Positions 16,592-25,235 are shown, counted from the first letter of the stretch. The stretch: DNA of 64,000 bases from Rikenellaceae bacterium (GCA_020859685.1 JAJBVT010000020.1:1-64000), one strand, 5' to 3'. Numbers and translations are program-made. The notes: a model not told the origin generated them from the letters alone.

Positions 16592-17824
16592 ATGAAAGAC
16601 GCTATTGCAATCCTTACGGGTGGCGGACCCGCACCGGGTATGAATACCGTGGTGGGAAGTGTGGCAAAGACATTCCTGCAGAAAGGGTACCGTGTTATCG
16701 GGCTGCACGCCGGTTATTCGGGCCTCTTCAGGAAGGATACCCGCATGGAAGACATCGATTATAAACTCGCCGACGATATCTTCAACCGCGGCGGTTCGTA
16801 CCTCCAGATGAGCCGTTTCAAACCCTCCGACAAGGATTTCGAAGAGAATTTCAACCTCGAATTTTTTACCGGTAACAATGTCAAACTGCTGGTTACCGTG
16901 GGCGGAGACGATACGGCTTCGACCGCTAACCGTATCGCCAAGTTCCTCAAAGCAAAGCAGTACCCGATTGCCAATATACACGTCCCCAAGACGATAGACA
17001 ACGACCTTCCGCTGCCCGGCGGCACCCCGACGTTCGGTTACGAATCGGCGCTGGACAAGGGCGCGACGATTGCCCGCACGGTATATATGGATGCCCGAAC
17101 TAGCGGTAACTGGTTCGTCCTCGCGGCAATGGGCCGAAGCGCGGGTCACCTTGCTTTCGGTATCGGTGTGTCATGCCACTACCCGATGACCGTAATCCCG
17201 GAAATGTTCGATAAGACGGAAATCACCATCGACAAAATTGTAAACCTTGTTATCTCGTCCATTATAAAACGAAAGATAATGGGTATGGATTACGGTGCGG
17301 CTATGATATCGGAAGGCGTATTCCACGAGCTGAGTGACGAGGAGATTAAAAAATCGGGTGTTCACTTCACCTTCGACGACCACGGCCATCCGGAATTGGG
17401 TAAAGTCTCCAAAGCGCATATCTTCAACGAGCTTATAGAGCGTAAAGTCGCTGACCTCGGCCTGAAAGTCAAATCGCGGCCGGTGGAGATCGGTTATGAG
17501 GTGCGTTGCCAGACACCGGTCGCATACGACCTCGTTTACTGTTCGCAGCTCGGTATGGGCGTTTATAAGCTGTTCAGCGAAGGCTATACGGGATGCATGG
17601 TGTTCGTAGACCAGTCCGGTCAGGTGCTCAACCTATGCCTGAAGGATCTTCAGGACCCGGCTACCGGCAAGATACCGCCGCGTCTGGTGGATATCCATTC
17701 CGACACTTTCAAAGCAGTCGTGGATAATATCATGTCGTACATTACCCCGGACGATTACGAGGCCGCAAAGGCTTATGTACCCGACCCCGAAGCGTACGAT
17801 TTCAAAAAAATTCTGAACTGGTAA
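16592..17824 (+). CDS. pfp: 6-phosphofructokinase, probably pyrophosphate-dependent
   Basis: A 410-aa phosphofructokinase that makes fructose 1,6-bisphosphate in glycolysis. It starts with the phosphate-donor loop LTGGGPAPGMNTVVGS. At 104-107 the motif is GGDD, where ATP enzymes carry GGDG, and at 132-138 PKTIDND. These Asp and Lys replacements are the classic marks of pyrophosphate-dependent enzymes, so PPi is the likely phosphate donor and the step may be reversible. The rest is family-typical: the MGRSAGHLA stretch and the end with DDYEAAKAYVPDPEAYDF. The gene is not in an operon. A TAATTTTG box at 16531-16538 may be its -7 element. A clear terminator follows. Confidence 0.88.
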   Translation: MKDAIAILTGGGPAPGMNTVVGSVAKTFLQKGYRVIGLHAGYSGLFRKDTRMEDIDYKLADDIFNRGGSYLQMSRFKPSDKDFEENFNLEFFTGNNVKLLVTVGGDDTASTANRIAKFLKAKQYPIANIHVPKTIDNDLPLPGGTPTFGYESALDKGATIARTVYMDARTSGNWFVLAAMGRSAGHLAFGIGVSCHYPMTVIPEMFDKTEITIDKIVNLVISSIIKRKIMGMDYGAAMISEGVFHELSDEEIKKSGVHFTFDDHGHPELGKVSKAHIFNELIERKVADLGLKVKSRPVEIGYEVRCQTPVAYDLVYCSQLGMGVYKLFSEGYTGCMVFVDQSGQVLNLCLKDLQDPATGKIPPRLVDIHSDTFKAVVDNIMSYITPDDYEAAKAYVPDPEAYDFKKILNW

Positions 17825-17847
17825 GCGGCCGGAGTGTAACGTTGTAA

Positions 17848-17884
17848 AGAGCGGAGCGCCTTCTATGGCGCCCCGCTCTTTTTA
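17848..17884 (+). terminator. Rho-independent terminator after pfp
   Basis: AGAGCGG-A-GCGCC pairs with GGCGC-C-CCGCTCT around loop TTCTAT (17861-17866), and then T-rich sequence. Confidence 0.85.
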
Positions 17885-18004
17885 ATACCGGTTCCCGGCT
17901 AATCGCCTATTTATGGAAGGAGGTTATTCCTTTTATCAGACGGTTTATTGTGCGGATATGTATGGCGGGAATCTTCGGATTATTCACCGTGAGAGATTCG
18001 ACGG

Positions 18005-18745
18005 TTAAATCCGGAAAGTGGCACCGACCGACACGTAGATATTCCGCAGGGCGAAGCGGATCGGAACCTTTCCGGAAAAATAGGGGCGGAGACCCCATGT
18101 CAAATCGGTATAAAAGCCCACATGACGGTTCATCCGGAACTCACCGCCTGCCAGCAGGCCGAGGTCGAATTTGCGCGCGTGACTGCTGTAATCGAGCGTG
18201 GCATATGAGATTTCCCGCTCCTGTGGCAGCGGGGACTCGACGCTTATCAAAACATCAGAGACGCTCCCGCTGAATTTACGGTGGAGGGCTTCGGCCATGT
18301 ATATCCCTGCCCGAACCTGCCATTTCCGGTTGAACCGATAGACCGCATATATCGGTTGCACAAGGTAAAGGGTATTGACTTTGGTGGTATTACGGCCGGT
18401 TACATAACCGGTGAGAGTGCCGACCGACGGCACGTCTATCGTAAGGTGGACGTCTGTGATGCGGGTATGTACTTTCATACCCTTCCAGTCGAGCGTCAGT
18501 CCGGCTCCCAATCCCCAGTTGTCGTCGAAAAACCATGAGAAGTCGGCTCCGAGAGTGGGATTAAAGTGCGGATTATATCCCGTAATATCGAGTGCCGACG
18601 GTATCGGGACCGGTGTGGTAGCACCGATATTTACTCCGGCCCGGAACCTGAGGTCGGGTCCGCTTCCGTTATGCCGGGCCGTCGAGACGCCCGAAGATAA
18701 AATGACCAGGACAGATGTTAACGATAACAGATACGATATTCTCAT
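18005..18745 (-). CDS. Outer-membrane beta-barrel protein (PorT-like)
   Basis: A 246-aa protein with a signal peptide (MRISYLLSLTSVLVILSSGVST) and a body of short amphipathic beta-strands ending in an aromatic/Ile-terminated strand (VSVGATFRI). Blocks such as FRAGVNIGATTPVP, WGLGAGLTLDWKGMKV, YAVYRFNRKWQVRAGIY and FDLGLLAGGEFRMNRHVGFY are typical of small 8- to 10-strand barrels of the outer-membrane beta-barrel (PorT) class in Bacteroidota. No enzymatic role is evident. It is on the same strand as the acidic-tailed gene at 18968, but a terminator lies between them, so they are separate units. Confidence 0.7.
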   Translation of the reverse strand: MRISYLLSLTSVLVILSSGVSTARHNGSGPDLRFRAGVNIGATTPVPIPSALDITGYNPHFNPTLGADFSWFFDDNWGLGAGLTLDWKGMKVHTRITDVHLTIDVPSVGTLTGYVTGRNTTKVNTLYLVQPIYAVYRFNRKWQVRAGIYMAEALHRKFSGSVSDVLISVESPLPQEREISYATLDYSSHARKFDLGLLAGGEFRMNRHVGFYTDLTWGLRPYFSGKVPIRFALRNIYVSVGATFRI

Positions 18746-18840
18746 CCATGCGGTTGTTATGTGAACTGGAGGAGTATCAAAAACTATACTAACCGTACAT
18801 GCATCCGGCCTTGTGTCGGACTTAATGTATCCGGTGCGGT

Positions 18841-18878
18841 AAAATAAAAAAGTGCGGACCTGTACAGGGTCCGCACTT
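18841..18878 (-). terminator. Terminator after the acidic-tailed small gene
   Basis: Read on the minus strand, AAGTGCGGACC and GGTCCGCACTT (18850-18860 and 18868-18878) form a perfect 11-bp stem followed by a T-rich run (18841-18849). Confidence 0.9.
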
Positions 18879-18967
18879 ATATGGATTTATAACTACTATT
18901 TTTTTAACCGTTCGGTATTTGATATACCTGCATACCGCCGTGTAAGCATCGACCCGGCGACTGTGTT

Positions 18968-19273
18968 CTACTCGTCCGTATCCGCGTCGTCGTCGGCAAT
19001 CTCTTCAGCACCTTTTATCTCCTCGTCGTAATACTCCTTATCTTCCTCTTCGTCGAGGCTGCCGTCTATCTTAACGTCTATCTTTACAAGGTAACTTATA
19101 TCTTCCGTCTCCAGCACCACTCCGTAAAAAAAGTCCCCGGGGCCTTTGTCAATCCGTATCATGGCTTCGGTATAACCGTAAGGGTACCTTTTCTTCAACT
19201 CCTCCTGCAACTCCACCGGAAGGTTATGGTAACTGATAACCACCCGCTTCTTCGGCTTCACCTCTTTAGTCAT
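18968..19273 (-). CDS. Conserved-type 101-aa protein with acidic tail
   Basis: A 101-aa cytoplasmic protein. It begins with a basic patch (TKEVKPKKRVVISYHNLP). A compact alpha/beta core follows (VELQEELKKRYPYGYTEAMIRI, then GVVLETEDISYLVKIDVKI), and the last about 30 residues are almost wholly acidic (EEEDKEYYDEEI through DDDADTDE). I recall similar short proteins in Bacteroidales genomes but cannot name a family. Basic start plus acidic end could suit a nucleic-acid-binding protein with self-shielding, which is inference only. It has its own terminator. Confidence 0.6.
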   Translation of the reverse strand: MTKEVKPKKRVVISYHNLPVELQEELKKRYPYGYTEAMIRIDKGPGDFFYGVVLETEDISYLVKIDVKIDGSLDEEEDKEYYDEEIKGAEEIADDDADTDE

Positions 19274-19404
19274 CGTCTCTTAATTTTTGTGCAATTATAA
19301 CACAAATTTTATATAACAAAACGACACTCGCAAAAAAACAGACGAAATATTTTACGATAATTTTCTTATGCCCGGTTTCGTTATACAACCGGTTCGGGAG
19401 ACCG

Positions 19405-20892
19405 TCAATTGGTACCGGGACCCACGGGGTTTATTATCCCGAGTGATTTATACTCCTTCTGTAACTCCTCGTCGTTGTCCGAGATAACCAGCAACTTATC
19501 GCCCACGTCCAGTTTGGTGGCTCCTTTGGGGACGAAATAGTTCTCTCCCCGTTTTATCATTACCACGAGTGTATTGTCCGGAAGGACAAGGTCGCGCAGG
19601 CGGTCGCCGCCCGTGAGCAGTACGGGCTGTACGTCTATCTCCGAGAGGGCCGATTTTACCTTCTCGGGAAGGTCCATCCCGAAAGCGTCCGTCTTCTCTT
19701 CCGTCGCAAGCCCGAGAAGTTGTGCCACCCAGCTTACGGTGGTACCCTGTATAAGCAGGGAGACGATGGTTATGAAGAAGACGATATTGAACATGGTCCG
19801 CGCGTGTGGTATACCTTCAAGAAGAGGGTAGGTGGCGAATATAATAGGCACGGCACCACGAAGTCCCACCCATGAGATGTAGGTTCTGCCCTTAAAGGTA
19901 AGGCCCCGGAACGGTGCAAGGCATAGGAATACCGCTACCGGCCGGGCGAATATTATCATAAAAACCCCTATCAGAAGGCCGATTCCGGCCACGGGCAGCA
20001 GTTCGTTCGGATTGACCAGCAGGCCCAGGGTAAGGAACATCACTATCTGAAAGAGCCATGCAAAACCGTCGAAGAAAGTAACCATACTCCGTTTGAATAC
20101 TATCTTGTGGTTACCCACCACCAGCCCGGCTATATATACCGCAAGGTACCCGTTGCCATGAATAAGGTCGGTAATCGAGAAGATAAAAAATGTGAACGCT
20201 ACCAGCAGGATGCCGTACATCGAACGGTTGTCTATATTGATTTTATTTATAACCCGTATGGCAAGATGCCCCATCAGGAATCCGGCCACCGCGCCTATGG
20301 TCATCTGCAAAAGGAACATCCAGACGGATGCCCAAAAGCTGAAATCGCCGGTTTTAATTATCTGGATAAGCAGTATGGTGAGCATATAGGCCATCGGGTC
20401 GTTGCTCCCGCTCTCCAGCTCCAGCATGGGCCGCAGACGCTGTTTCAGTCCCTGTCGCTTTGAGCGAAGGATGGAAAACACCGAAGCCGAGTCGGTCGAC
20501 GACATCACGGCGGCCAATAGAAGGGCTTCGACGAACATAAATTCCCTGAAGATAAGCCAGATAAATGTCCCCGTAATCAGGGTGGTTATAAACACACCTA
20601 CCGTCGCCAGCACTATGCCCTGCCCGAGGACGGGCTTTATCTCCGCGAAACTGGTATCCATCCCGCCCGAAAAAAGGATGATGCTGAGGGCCATCATGCC
20701 GATAAACTGGGCCATCGCCGGGCTGTTAAACTCTATTCCAAGACCGTCGCTCCCGAATAACATTCCCACACCGAGGAACAGAAGAAGGGCCGGTATACCG
20801 AACCGGCTGCCCGCCTTACCCGCGAGTATACTGCCGAACAGCAGGATAGAGCCGACCAGTAATATATTGCCCGTGTTTATATCTATACCCAT
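19405..20892 (-). CDS. K+/H+ antiporter of the CPA1 NhaP2/CvrA type
   Basis: A 495-aa protein with about 12-13 membrane helices in the first 390 residues, followed by a cytoplasmic TrkA-C-like domain (about 400-485; GGDRLRDLVLPDNTLVVMI, then GATKLDVGDKLLVISDN). The transport core has the CPA1 features, including SSTDSASVFSILRS (about 130-143) and GLRGAVPIIFATYPLL (about 344-359). The NhaP2/CvrA group exchanges K+ and Na+ for protons and is gated by nucleotides through the C-terminal part. The transcript seems to begin near 21040, because TATATTTG (minus, 21053-21046) lies there. That leaves a leader of about 150 nt with several hairpins. Confidence 0.88.
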   Translation of the reverse strand: MGIDINTGNILLVGSILLFGSILAGKAGSRFGIPALLLFLGVGMLFGSDGLGIEFNSPAMAQFIGMMALSIILFSGGMDTSFAEIKPVLGQGIVLATVGVFITTLITGTFIWLIFREFMFVEALLLAAVMSSTDSASVFSILRSKRQGLKQRLRPMLELESGSNDPMAYMLTILLIQIIKTGDFSFWASVWMFLLQMTIGAVAGFLMGHLAIRVINKINIDNRSMYGILLVAFTFFIFSITDLIHGNGYLAVYIAGLVVGNHKIVFKRSMVTFFDGFAWLFQIVMFLTLGLLVNPNELLPVAGIGLLIGVFMIIFARPVAVFLCLAPFRGLTFKGRTYISWVGLRGAVPIIFATYPLLEGIPHARTMFNIVFFITIVSLLIQGTTVSWVAQLLGLATEEKTDAFGMDLPEKVKSALSEIDVQPVLLTGGDRLRDLVLPDNTLVVMIKRGENYFVPKGATKLDVGDKLLVISDNDEELQKEYKSLGIINPVGPGTN

Positions 20893-21362
20893 AAATATGT
20901 TTATTCATCGAATATGTACTACTTCCGGTCCATCGGACACCTCGAGGTCCTTTTTTCCGCTCTCACGTCAACGCCGAACAGGACCAAATAGTAAAAGGCA
21001 GGTATCCAGTTCTACCGGGTTAAGCCCAGTGCGTAACTGAGACTTGCAAATATACTAAAAGAGCCGGGGAATTGATAGTACGTTTTTTCCGGGATACCCC
21101 GTTTCCCCTTTACCTATTTCCCGTCGGGGTTATCCCGCCCGTCAGTTTCAGGTATCTTTAGTATAGATTAAAATTGCCTGCTAATATTACCACCGCCTTT
21201 TTCGTGCCGGAGTTGAATTAATTAACTCCGGTCCGTTATATTATTCCGACATCTTAAATATCGGTGGCGGGATAAATTCAGAGGAAATAATCCCGTGAGA
21301 AGGTACTGCCTATTATCCCGGAATACTCCCGTACCTATCTCTAATGGACGAACCCGCAATAT
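20893..21362. other. Structured leader of the antiporter gene and an empty AT-rich stretch
   Basis: On the minus strand a probable -7 box TATATTTG lies at 21053-21046, giving a leader of about 150 nt before the antiporter ATG at 20892. It can form a hairpin ACTGGG/CCCGGT (21014-21030) and a second from GGTCCT (20946-20951) with AGGACC (20980-20985). The half from 21060 to 21362 holds no recognisable gene. Confidence 0.4.
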
Positions 21363-22169
21363 CTACTGCGGAATAAATATATAAGTTATGGTGCCCCTGT
21401 GGCGTGAAGGTGCGGAGGGGTCGACGTTGAACCGGGAACTGCGTGCCGCACCGAGGGCGGTGCTCTGCATGCAGTCGTCCGGCGAAGACTGCGACCTCTC
21501 GACCGATGCCGAGGTTACGTTACCGTTAATATCGAGCGTCACGTTGACTACCACCTGCCCGCCGCCCTCGCATCGGTATGCCGGGACAACCAGCGCCACG
21601 TCGTGGCGTATCGGGTCGGTGAACGAATAGGATACGGTGACGCGCCCTTCCACCCGGGTGGAAGAGGGTTCTCCCCCGTCCCCGGACTCCTGCCGAAGAT
21701 TCCTGTCCAGCTCCTGCTGTTGACGCAGGCCCTCCTCGTAGGCCTCGCGGTTGGCGCGCAGACGGTCTTCGAGGGCGTTTGCGCTCTCATAAAGTTGGTT
21801 AGCGTCGATACCCTTGGCATCGCGCAGTTGCGAGTTCAGCTCGGCCTGTTCGTTGGAAGCGAGATTACGGACATTGGAAAAGTCCTCCGGGAAGGTGTGG
21901 TCAGAAAGTTCCGGCTCCTGCTCCGGCCTCTGCACGGTCTCCTCCGGGAAGTCGACCAGCACCATCGCGTCGGCGTCCGAACCGCCGAAGTCGAGCTTCC
22001 ACCACATAAACGCTATCGCAAGGCAGAGATAGACTATCAGTGTTATACAGATACCGGCACGGTGGTCGTAACTCCACTCGCCCGGGTCCCCCGGACGTTT
22101 CTCGAACGGAAGCCTTATCCGCTGCTTCACCGGTGGCCGTATGTCGCCCTGCGCCTGTCCCTCGTGCAT
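21363..22169 (-). CDS. TonB-like energy transducer with a single membrane helix
   Basis: A 268-aa protein starting at ATG 22169 (MHEGQAQGDIR). A TACTTTTG box (minus, 22198-22191) lies just upstream, so the longer frame from 22235 is not transcribed. A basic cytoplasmic segment leads into one helix (HRAGICITLIVYLCLAIAFMWW). Then come a Pro/acidic and coiled-coil-rich spacer (with ANREAYEEGLRQQQELDRNL) and a C-terminal TonB-type domain with the pattern VVVNVTLDINGNVTSASV. The conserved cysteine pair (RCEGG and DDCMQ) sits in the periplasmic domain. It has no adjacent ExbB/ExbD genes, but a full exbB-exbD-tonB set lies at 36-38 kb. It is divergent from lpxC-fabZ. Confidence 0.7.
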   Translation of the reverse strand: MHEGQAQGDIRPPVKQRIRLPFEKRPGDPGEWSYDHRAGICITLIVYLCLAIAFMWWKLDFGGSDADAMVLVDFPEETVQRPEQEPELSDHTFPEDFSNVRNLASNEQAELNSQLRDAKGIDANQLYESANALEDRLRANREAYEEGLRQQQELDRNLRQESGDGGEPSSTRVEGRVTVSYSFTDPIRHDVALVVPAYRCEGGGQVVVNVTLDINGNVTSASVERSQSSPDDCMQSTALGAARSSRFNVDPSAPSRHRGTITYIFIPQ

Positions 22170-22190
22170 AAAATCGTGTAAACTCGTAAG

Positions 22191-22228
22191 CAAAAGTACA
22201 CTTTCTTTATAAAAAATTAATACCTTTG
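22191..22228. promoter_or_regulatory. Divergent -7 boxes between the TonB-like gene and lpxC-fabZ
   Basis: TACTTTTG on the minus strand (22198-22191) and TACCTTTG on the plus strand (22221-22228) face away from each other, 22 bp apart. Neither has a clear -33 TTTG at standard spacing. Confidence 0.5.
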
Positions 22229-22338
22229 TGGGCAAAATGCGCGGATAATGTTAGCTTTTAAGGTGTTGCGACCCTTACGGCCGACCTTGCGCAGACCCTT
22301 GTCGATTCACTTGGAAATTAATTTACAAAGGAACTGAT

Positions 22339-23730
22339 ATGCCCTGCAAACAGCAAACCATTACATCTCCCATAACTTTCAAAGGTAAAGGCCTGCATAC
22401 GGGTTTGAACGTAACGATGACGGTAAATCCCGCTCCGGAAAATACGGGCATCCGCTTCCGCCGTACCGATATCGAGGGGCAGCCGGAAATACCTGCCCTG
22501 TCGGATTACGTAACGGACACATCGCGCGGCACCACCATCGAGAAGGACGGTGTAAAGGTGAGCACCATAGAGCATATCATGGCCGCTCTTTGGACCAGCG
22601 GCGTGGATAACGCAGTGGTCGATATCGACGCCCCGGAGACGCCTATACTCGACGGTTCTGCCAAGGAGTACGTCGCCAAAATTGGGCAAGTCGGCCTAAC
22701 GGAGCAGGATGCCGACCAGGAATATTACGAAGTTAAAGAGAAATTCACCTATACCGTACCCGAGAAAAATGTCTGTATAGAGATATATCCCGACGATGGT
22801 TTCAGCGTTAACGTAAATATAGATTACAACTCGAGGGTGCTCGGTAACCAGTACGCAACGTACGCTCCGGGAGACGATTTCGCTACGAAGATTGCCCCGT
22901 GCCGTACTTTCGTGTTCCTGCATGAGTTGGAGCCGCTGCTGAAACTGAACCTTATCAAGGGCGGCGACCTCGATAATGCCATCGTTGTGGTGGAGAATCC
23001 CATTTCGGACCAGGAGGTGGAGAGGTTGCAGGCGCTGTTCAATAAGAAAGATATAAAGGTTTCGAAGGGCTATCTGAACAATCTGGAACTTCGGTATCAA
23101 AACGAACCGGCCCGCCATAAACTTCTCGACCTGCTGGGGGATTTCGCCCTGCTGGGCAGGAGGATAAAGGGGCGCGTGTTCGCAACCCGGCCCGGCCACG
23201 CGGCCAATACCGCGGTGGTGAAGGAACTGAAAAAAGAGCTGCGCAAGAATGCCAATAAGCCGAGGTACCGGTACGAACCGGGAATGGAGCTGGTATACGA
23301 TATAAACGGAGTGCGCAACAAACTTCCCCACCGTCCGCCGTTCCTGCTGGTGGACAGGATATTCCATATCGACAGCCAAAGCGTTGCGGGGATAAAGAAC
23401 GTCACGATGAACGAACCGTTCTTCGTGGGCCACTTCCCCGACGAGCCGGTGATGCCGGGGGTTCTTATCGTCGAGGCGATGGCACAGTGCGGCGGTATCC
23501 TGGCCCTTCACGACATCGAAGACCCGGAGAACTATTCGACCTACTTTATGAAAATCGACGGCGTTAAGTTCAAGCAGAAAGTGGTCCCGGGCGACACCCT
23601 CCAGTTCGAACTTCGTCTTACCGAGCCGATCCGGCGCGGCATCGTGCAGATGGAGGCCAAAGCCTTCGTGGGAGACCAACTGGCTACCGAGGCATTTCTC
23701 ATGGCCCAGGTAATCAGGAACAAAGCATAG
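22339..23730 (+). CDS. lpxC-fabZ: Bifunctional LpxC deacetylase / FabZ dehydratase fusion
   Basis: A 463-aa fusion typical of Bacteroidota. The N-terminal half (about 1-300) is LpxC, the zinc enzyme that performs the committed deacetylation of lipid A synthesis, with metal ligands His79 (STIEHIMAAL), His260 and Asp264 (RHKLLD). The C-terminal half (about 305-463) is FabZ, the 3-hydroxyacyl-ACP dehydratase. It has His365 and Glu379 in EPFFVGHFPDEPVMPGV and the following LIVEAMAQ. A polar linker joins them. The fusion ties the two competing users of 3-hydroxyacyl-ACP. lpxA follows after 58 bp, probably in the same operon. A TACCTTTG box lies about 110 bp upstream of the ATG. Confidence 0.97.
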   Translation: MPCKQQTITSPITFKGKGLHTGLNVTMTVNPAPENTGIRFRRTDIEGQPEIPALSDYVTDTSRGTTIEKDGVKVSTIEHIMAALWTSGVDNAVVDIDAPETPILDGSAKEYVAKIGQVGLTEQDADQEYYEVKEKFTYTVPEKNVCIEIYPDDGFSVNVNIDYNSRVLGNQYATYAPGDDFATKIAPCRTFVFLHELEPLLKLNLIKGGDLDNAIVVVENPISDQEVERLQALFNKKDIKVSKGYLNNLELRYQNEPARHKLLDLLGDFALLGRRIKGRVFATRPGHAANTAVVKELKKELRKNANKPRYRYEPGMELVYDINGVRNKLPHRPPFLLVDRIFHIDSQSVAGIKNVTMNEPFFVGHFPDEPVMPGVLIVEAMAQCGGILALHDIEDPENYSTYFMKIDGVKFKQKVVPGDTLQFELRLTEPIRRGIVQMEAKAFVGDQLATEAFLMAQVIRNKA

Positions 23731-23788
23731 ACTGTCCCGTCCGCCCGGCCGGACGCTATACCCGATAGACTAAAACCATAACCGCAAT

Positions 23789-24592
23789 ATGATAAGCAAA
23801 CTGGCCCATATCCATCCCGACGCAAAGCTCGGAAACAACGTGACAGTCGAACCTTTCGCTTATATCGCTGGCGACGTAACGATAGGCGACGATTGCTGGA
23901 TTGGACCCGGGGCCGTGATATACGACGGAGCCCGTATAGGCAAAAACAACAAGATACATACAGCGGCCGTGATAGCCGGTATTCCGCAGGACCTAAAATT
24001 CAAAGGCGAGTATACTACTGTCGAGATAGGGGACAACAATATCATCCGCGAGTGCGTCACCATCAACCGCGGAACGGCCGCCAAGGGAAAAACCGTGGTG
24101 GGGAACAATAACCTTATCATGGCTTACGTTCATATAGGGCACGACTGTGAGGTGGGCAACTACGTGGTGCTGGTAAACCGGGTTTCGCTCGGCGGCGAGG
24201 TGGAGGTGGGCGACTGGGCCATTATAGGCGGCCATTCGGCTATCCACCAGTTCTGCCGCATCGGCACGCACTCGATGCTCAGCGGCGGTTCGCTTATTAA
24301 TAAGGATGTCCCGCCGTTCGTGAAAGGGGCGCATTACCCGGTGTCGTTCGTTGGAGCAAATTACATAGGGTTAAGGCGCCGGGGCTTCACCTCCGACCAG
24401 GTGGCCCAGATTCAGGAGACCTTCCGCCTGCTGTTCCAGATGGGATACGGCTACGGAAAGGCCTGTGATCTGATTGAGGCCGAAATCCCGCAGAGCGAGG
24501 AGCGCGATGCGATAATCGGTTTCGTCCGTTCGTCCAAAAGGGGTATAATCAAACCCTTCAATCCCGCAAAAGAAGGTGACGAAGTAGAGTAA
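23789..24592 (+). CDS. lpxA: UDP-N-acetylglucosamine acyltransferase LpxA
   Basis: A 267-aa acyltransferase that adds 3-hydroxyacyl from ACP to UDP-GlcNAc, the first step of lipid A. The N-terminal two thirds are a left-handed beta-helix of hexapeptide repeats (IHPDAKLGNNVTVEPFAYI, DVTIGDDCWIGP). The catalytic region MAYVHIGHDCEVGNYVV lies at about 111-127, with His115 and His118; one of these is the general base. The C-terminal helical part is present (LRRRGFTSDQVAQIQETF), so the length is normal. It is the second gene after lpxC-fabZ, and the two supply the same pathway. Confidence 0.96.
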   Translation: MISKLAHIHPDAKLGNNVTVEPFAYIAGDVTIGDDCWIGPGAVIYDGARIGKNNKIHTAAVIAGIPQDLKFKGEYTTVEIGDNNIIRECVTINRGTAAKGKTVVGNNNLIMAYVHIGHDCEVGNYVVLVNRVSLGGEVEVGDWAIIGGHSAIHQFCRIGTHSMLSGGSLINKDVPPFVKGAHYPVSFVGANYIGLRRRGFTSDQVAQIQETFRLLFQMGYGYGKACDLIEAEIPQSEERDAIIGFVRSSKRGIIKPFNPAKEGDEVE

Positions 24593-24618
24593 AAACAGCG
24601 GTTTTAACCATAAAAGGC

Positions 24619-24648
24619 TTGTGAATAAGACTTTTTTACCTATATTTG
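24619..24648 (+). promoter_or_regulatory. Promoter of rimP-nusA-infB
   Basis: TTG at 24619-24621, a 19-base spacer and TATATTTG at 24641-24648, a good match to the Bacteroidota consensus. It gives a leader of about 100 nt before rimP. Confidence 0.7.
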
Positions 24649-24665
24649 CACTGCAATGAAGAGGG

Positions 24666-24690
24666 ATAGGGGACGGTAGTCCCCTATTTT
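24666..24690 (+). promoter_or_regulatory. Leader hairpin of rimP-nusA-infB
   Basis: A perfect 9-bp stem, ATAGGGGAC (24666-24674), loop GGTA, GTCCCCTAT (24679-24687), then TTT. It resembles a small intrinsic terminator or attenuator placed between the promoter and rimP. NusA is known to affect termination, so feedback is possible but not shown. Confidence 0.55.
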
Positions 24691-24758
24691 CATACTTACC
24701 GGGAGCCGGAATTTAAGCAGATGGTGGTGTAAGGTGTTGGTTATGACCTTTTTTGCAA

Positions 24759-25235
24759 ATGGTAGCGAAGATGTTGAACGAAAATATAGTAAGGGAAATA
24801 GCGGAAAAGCACCTCTCGGAGGATATGTTCCTCGTGGGTATTAAAGTGCTTCCCGGCAACGAAATTGAAATAACCGTGGACAGCGACACGTCGGTGGGAA
24901 TAGACGACTGCGCCGCGCTGAGCCGCGCCATGAATGCCGATATAGAGGCAATCACGGACGATTATGCCCTTATGGTTGCCTCTGCCGGGATAGGTCAGCC
25001 GCTGAAGGTGTTCCGGCAGTACGCCAAACTTATCGGCAAACCCGTCGAGGTGGTGCTGAAAAACGGAGTCAAGGTACTGGCTGTACTGAGGGGGGCCACG
25101 CCGGAAGCAGTGACCCTCGCCTACGAGGAGAAGGTGGCGGTGGAAGGAAAGAAGAAGAAGGAGACCCGGGAAGTGGTCAAAGAATACCGGCTGGACGAGA
25201 TAAAATCGACCGCCGAACACTTGGATTATAAATAG
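24759..25235 (+). CDS. rimP: Ribosome maturation factor RimP
   Basis: A 158-aa protein (from ATG 24759; ATG 24771 is also possible). RimP aids 30S subunit assembly. The first domain has EIAEKHLSEDMFLVGIKVLPGN and then VTVDSDTSVGIDDCAALSR, with the conserved Asp-Asp-C in the middle. The SH3-like second domain carries SAGIGQPLKVFRQYAKLIGK, matching the S-P-G-(x)2-R-P-L element seen in RimP. The C-terminus is rich in Lys and Glu. The gene opens the rimP-nusA-infB cluster and is followed after 68 bp by nusA. A single promoter with a leader hairpin precedes it. Confidence 0.93.
   Translation: MVAKMLNENIVREIAEKHLSEDMFLVGIKVLPGNEIEITVDSDTSVGIDDCAALSRAMNADIEAITDDYALMVASAGIGQPLKVFRQYAKLIGKPVEVVLKNGVKVLAVLRGATPEAVTLAYEEKVAVEGKKKKETREVVKEYRLDEIKSTAEHLDYK

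Noticed and set aside
22696..23679. Open frame of 327 codons on the minus strand across lpxC-fabZ
   Set aside because: Antisense to a gene with complete active sites on the plus strand; no protein family pattern.
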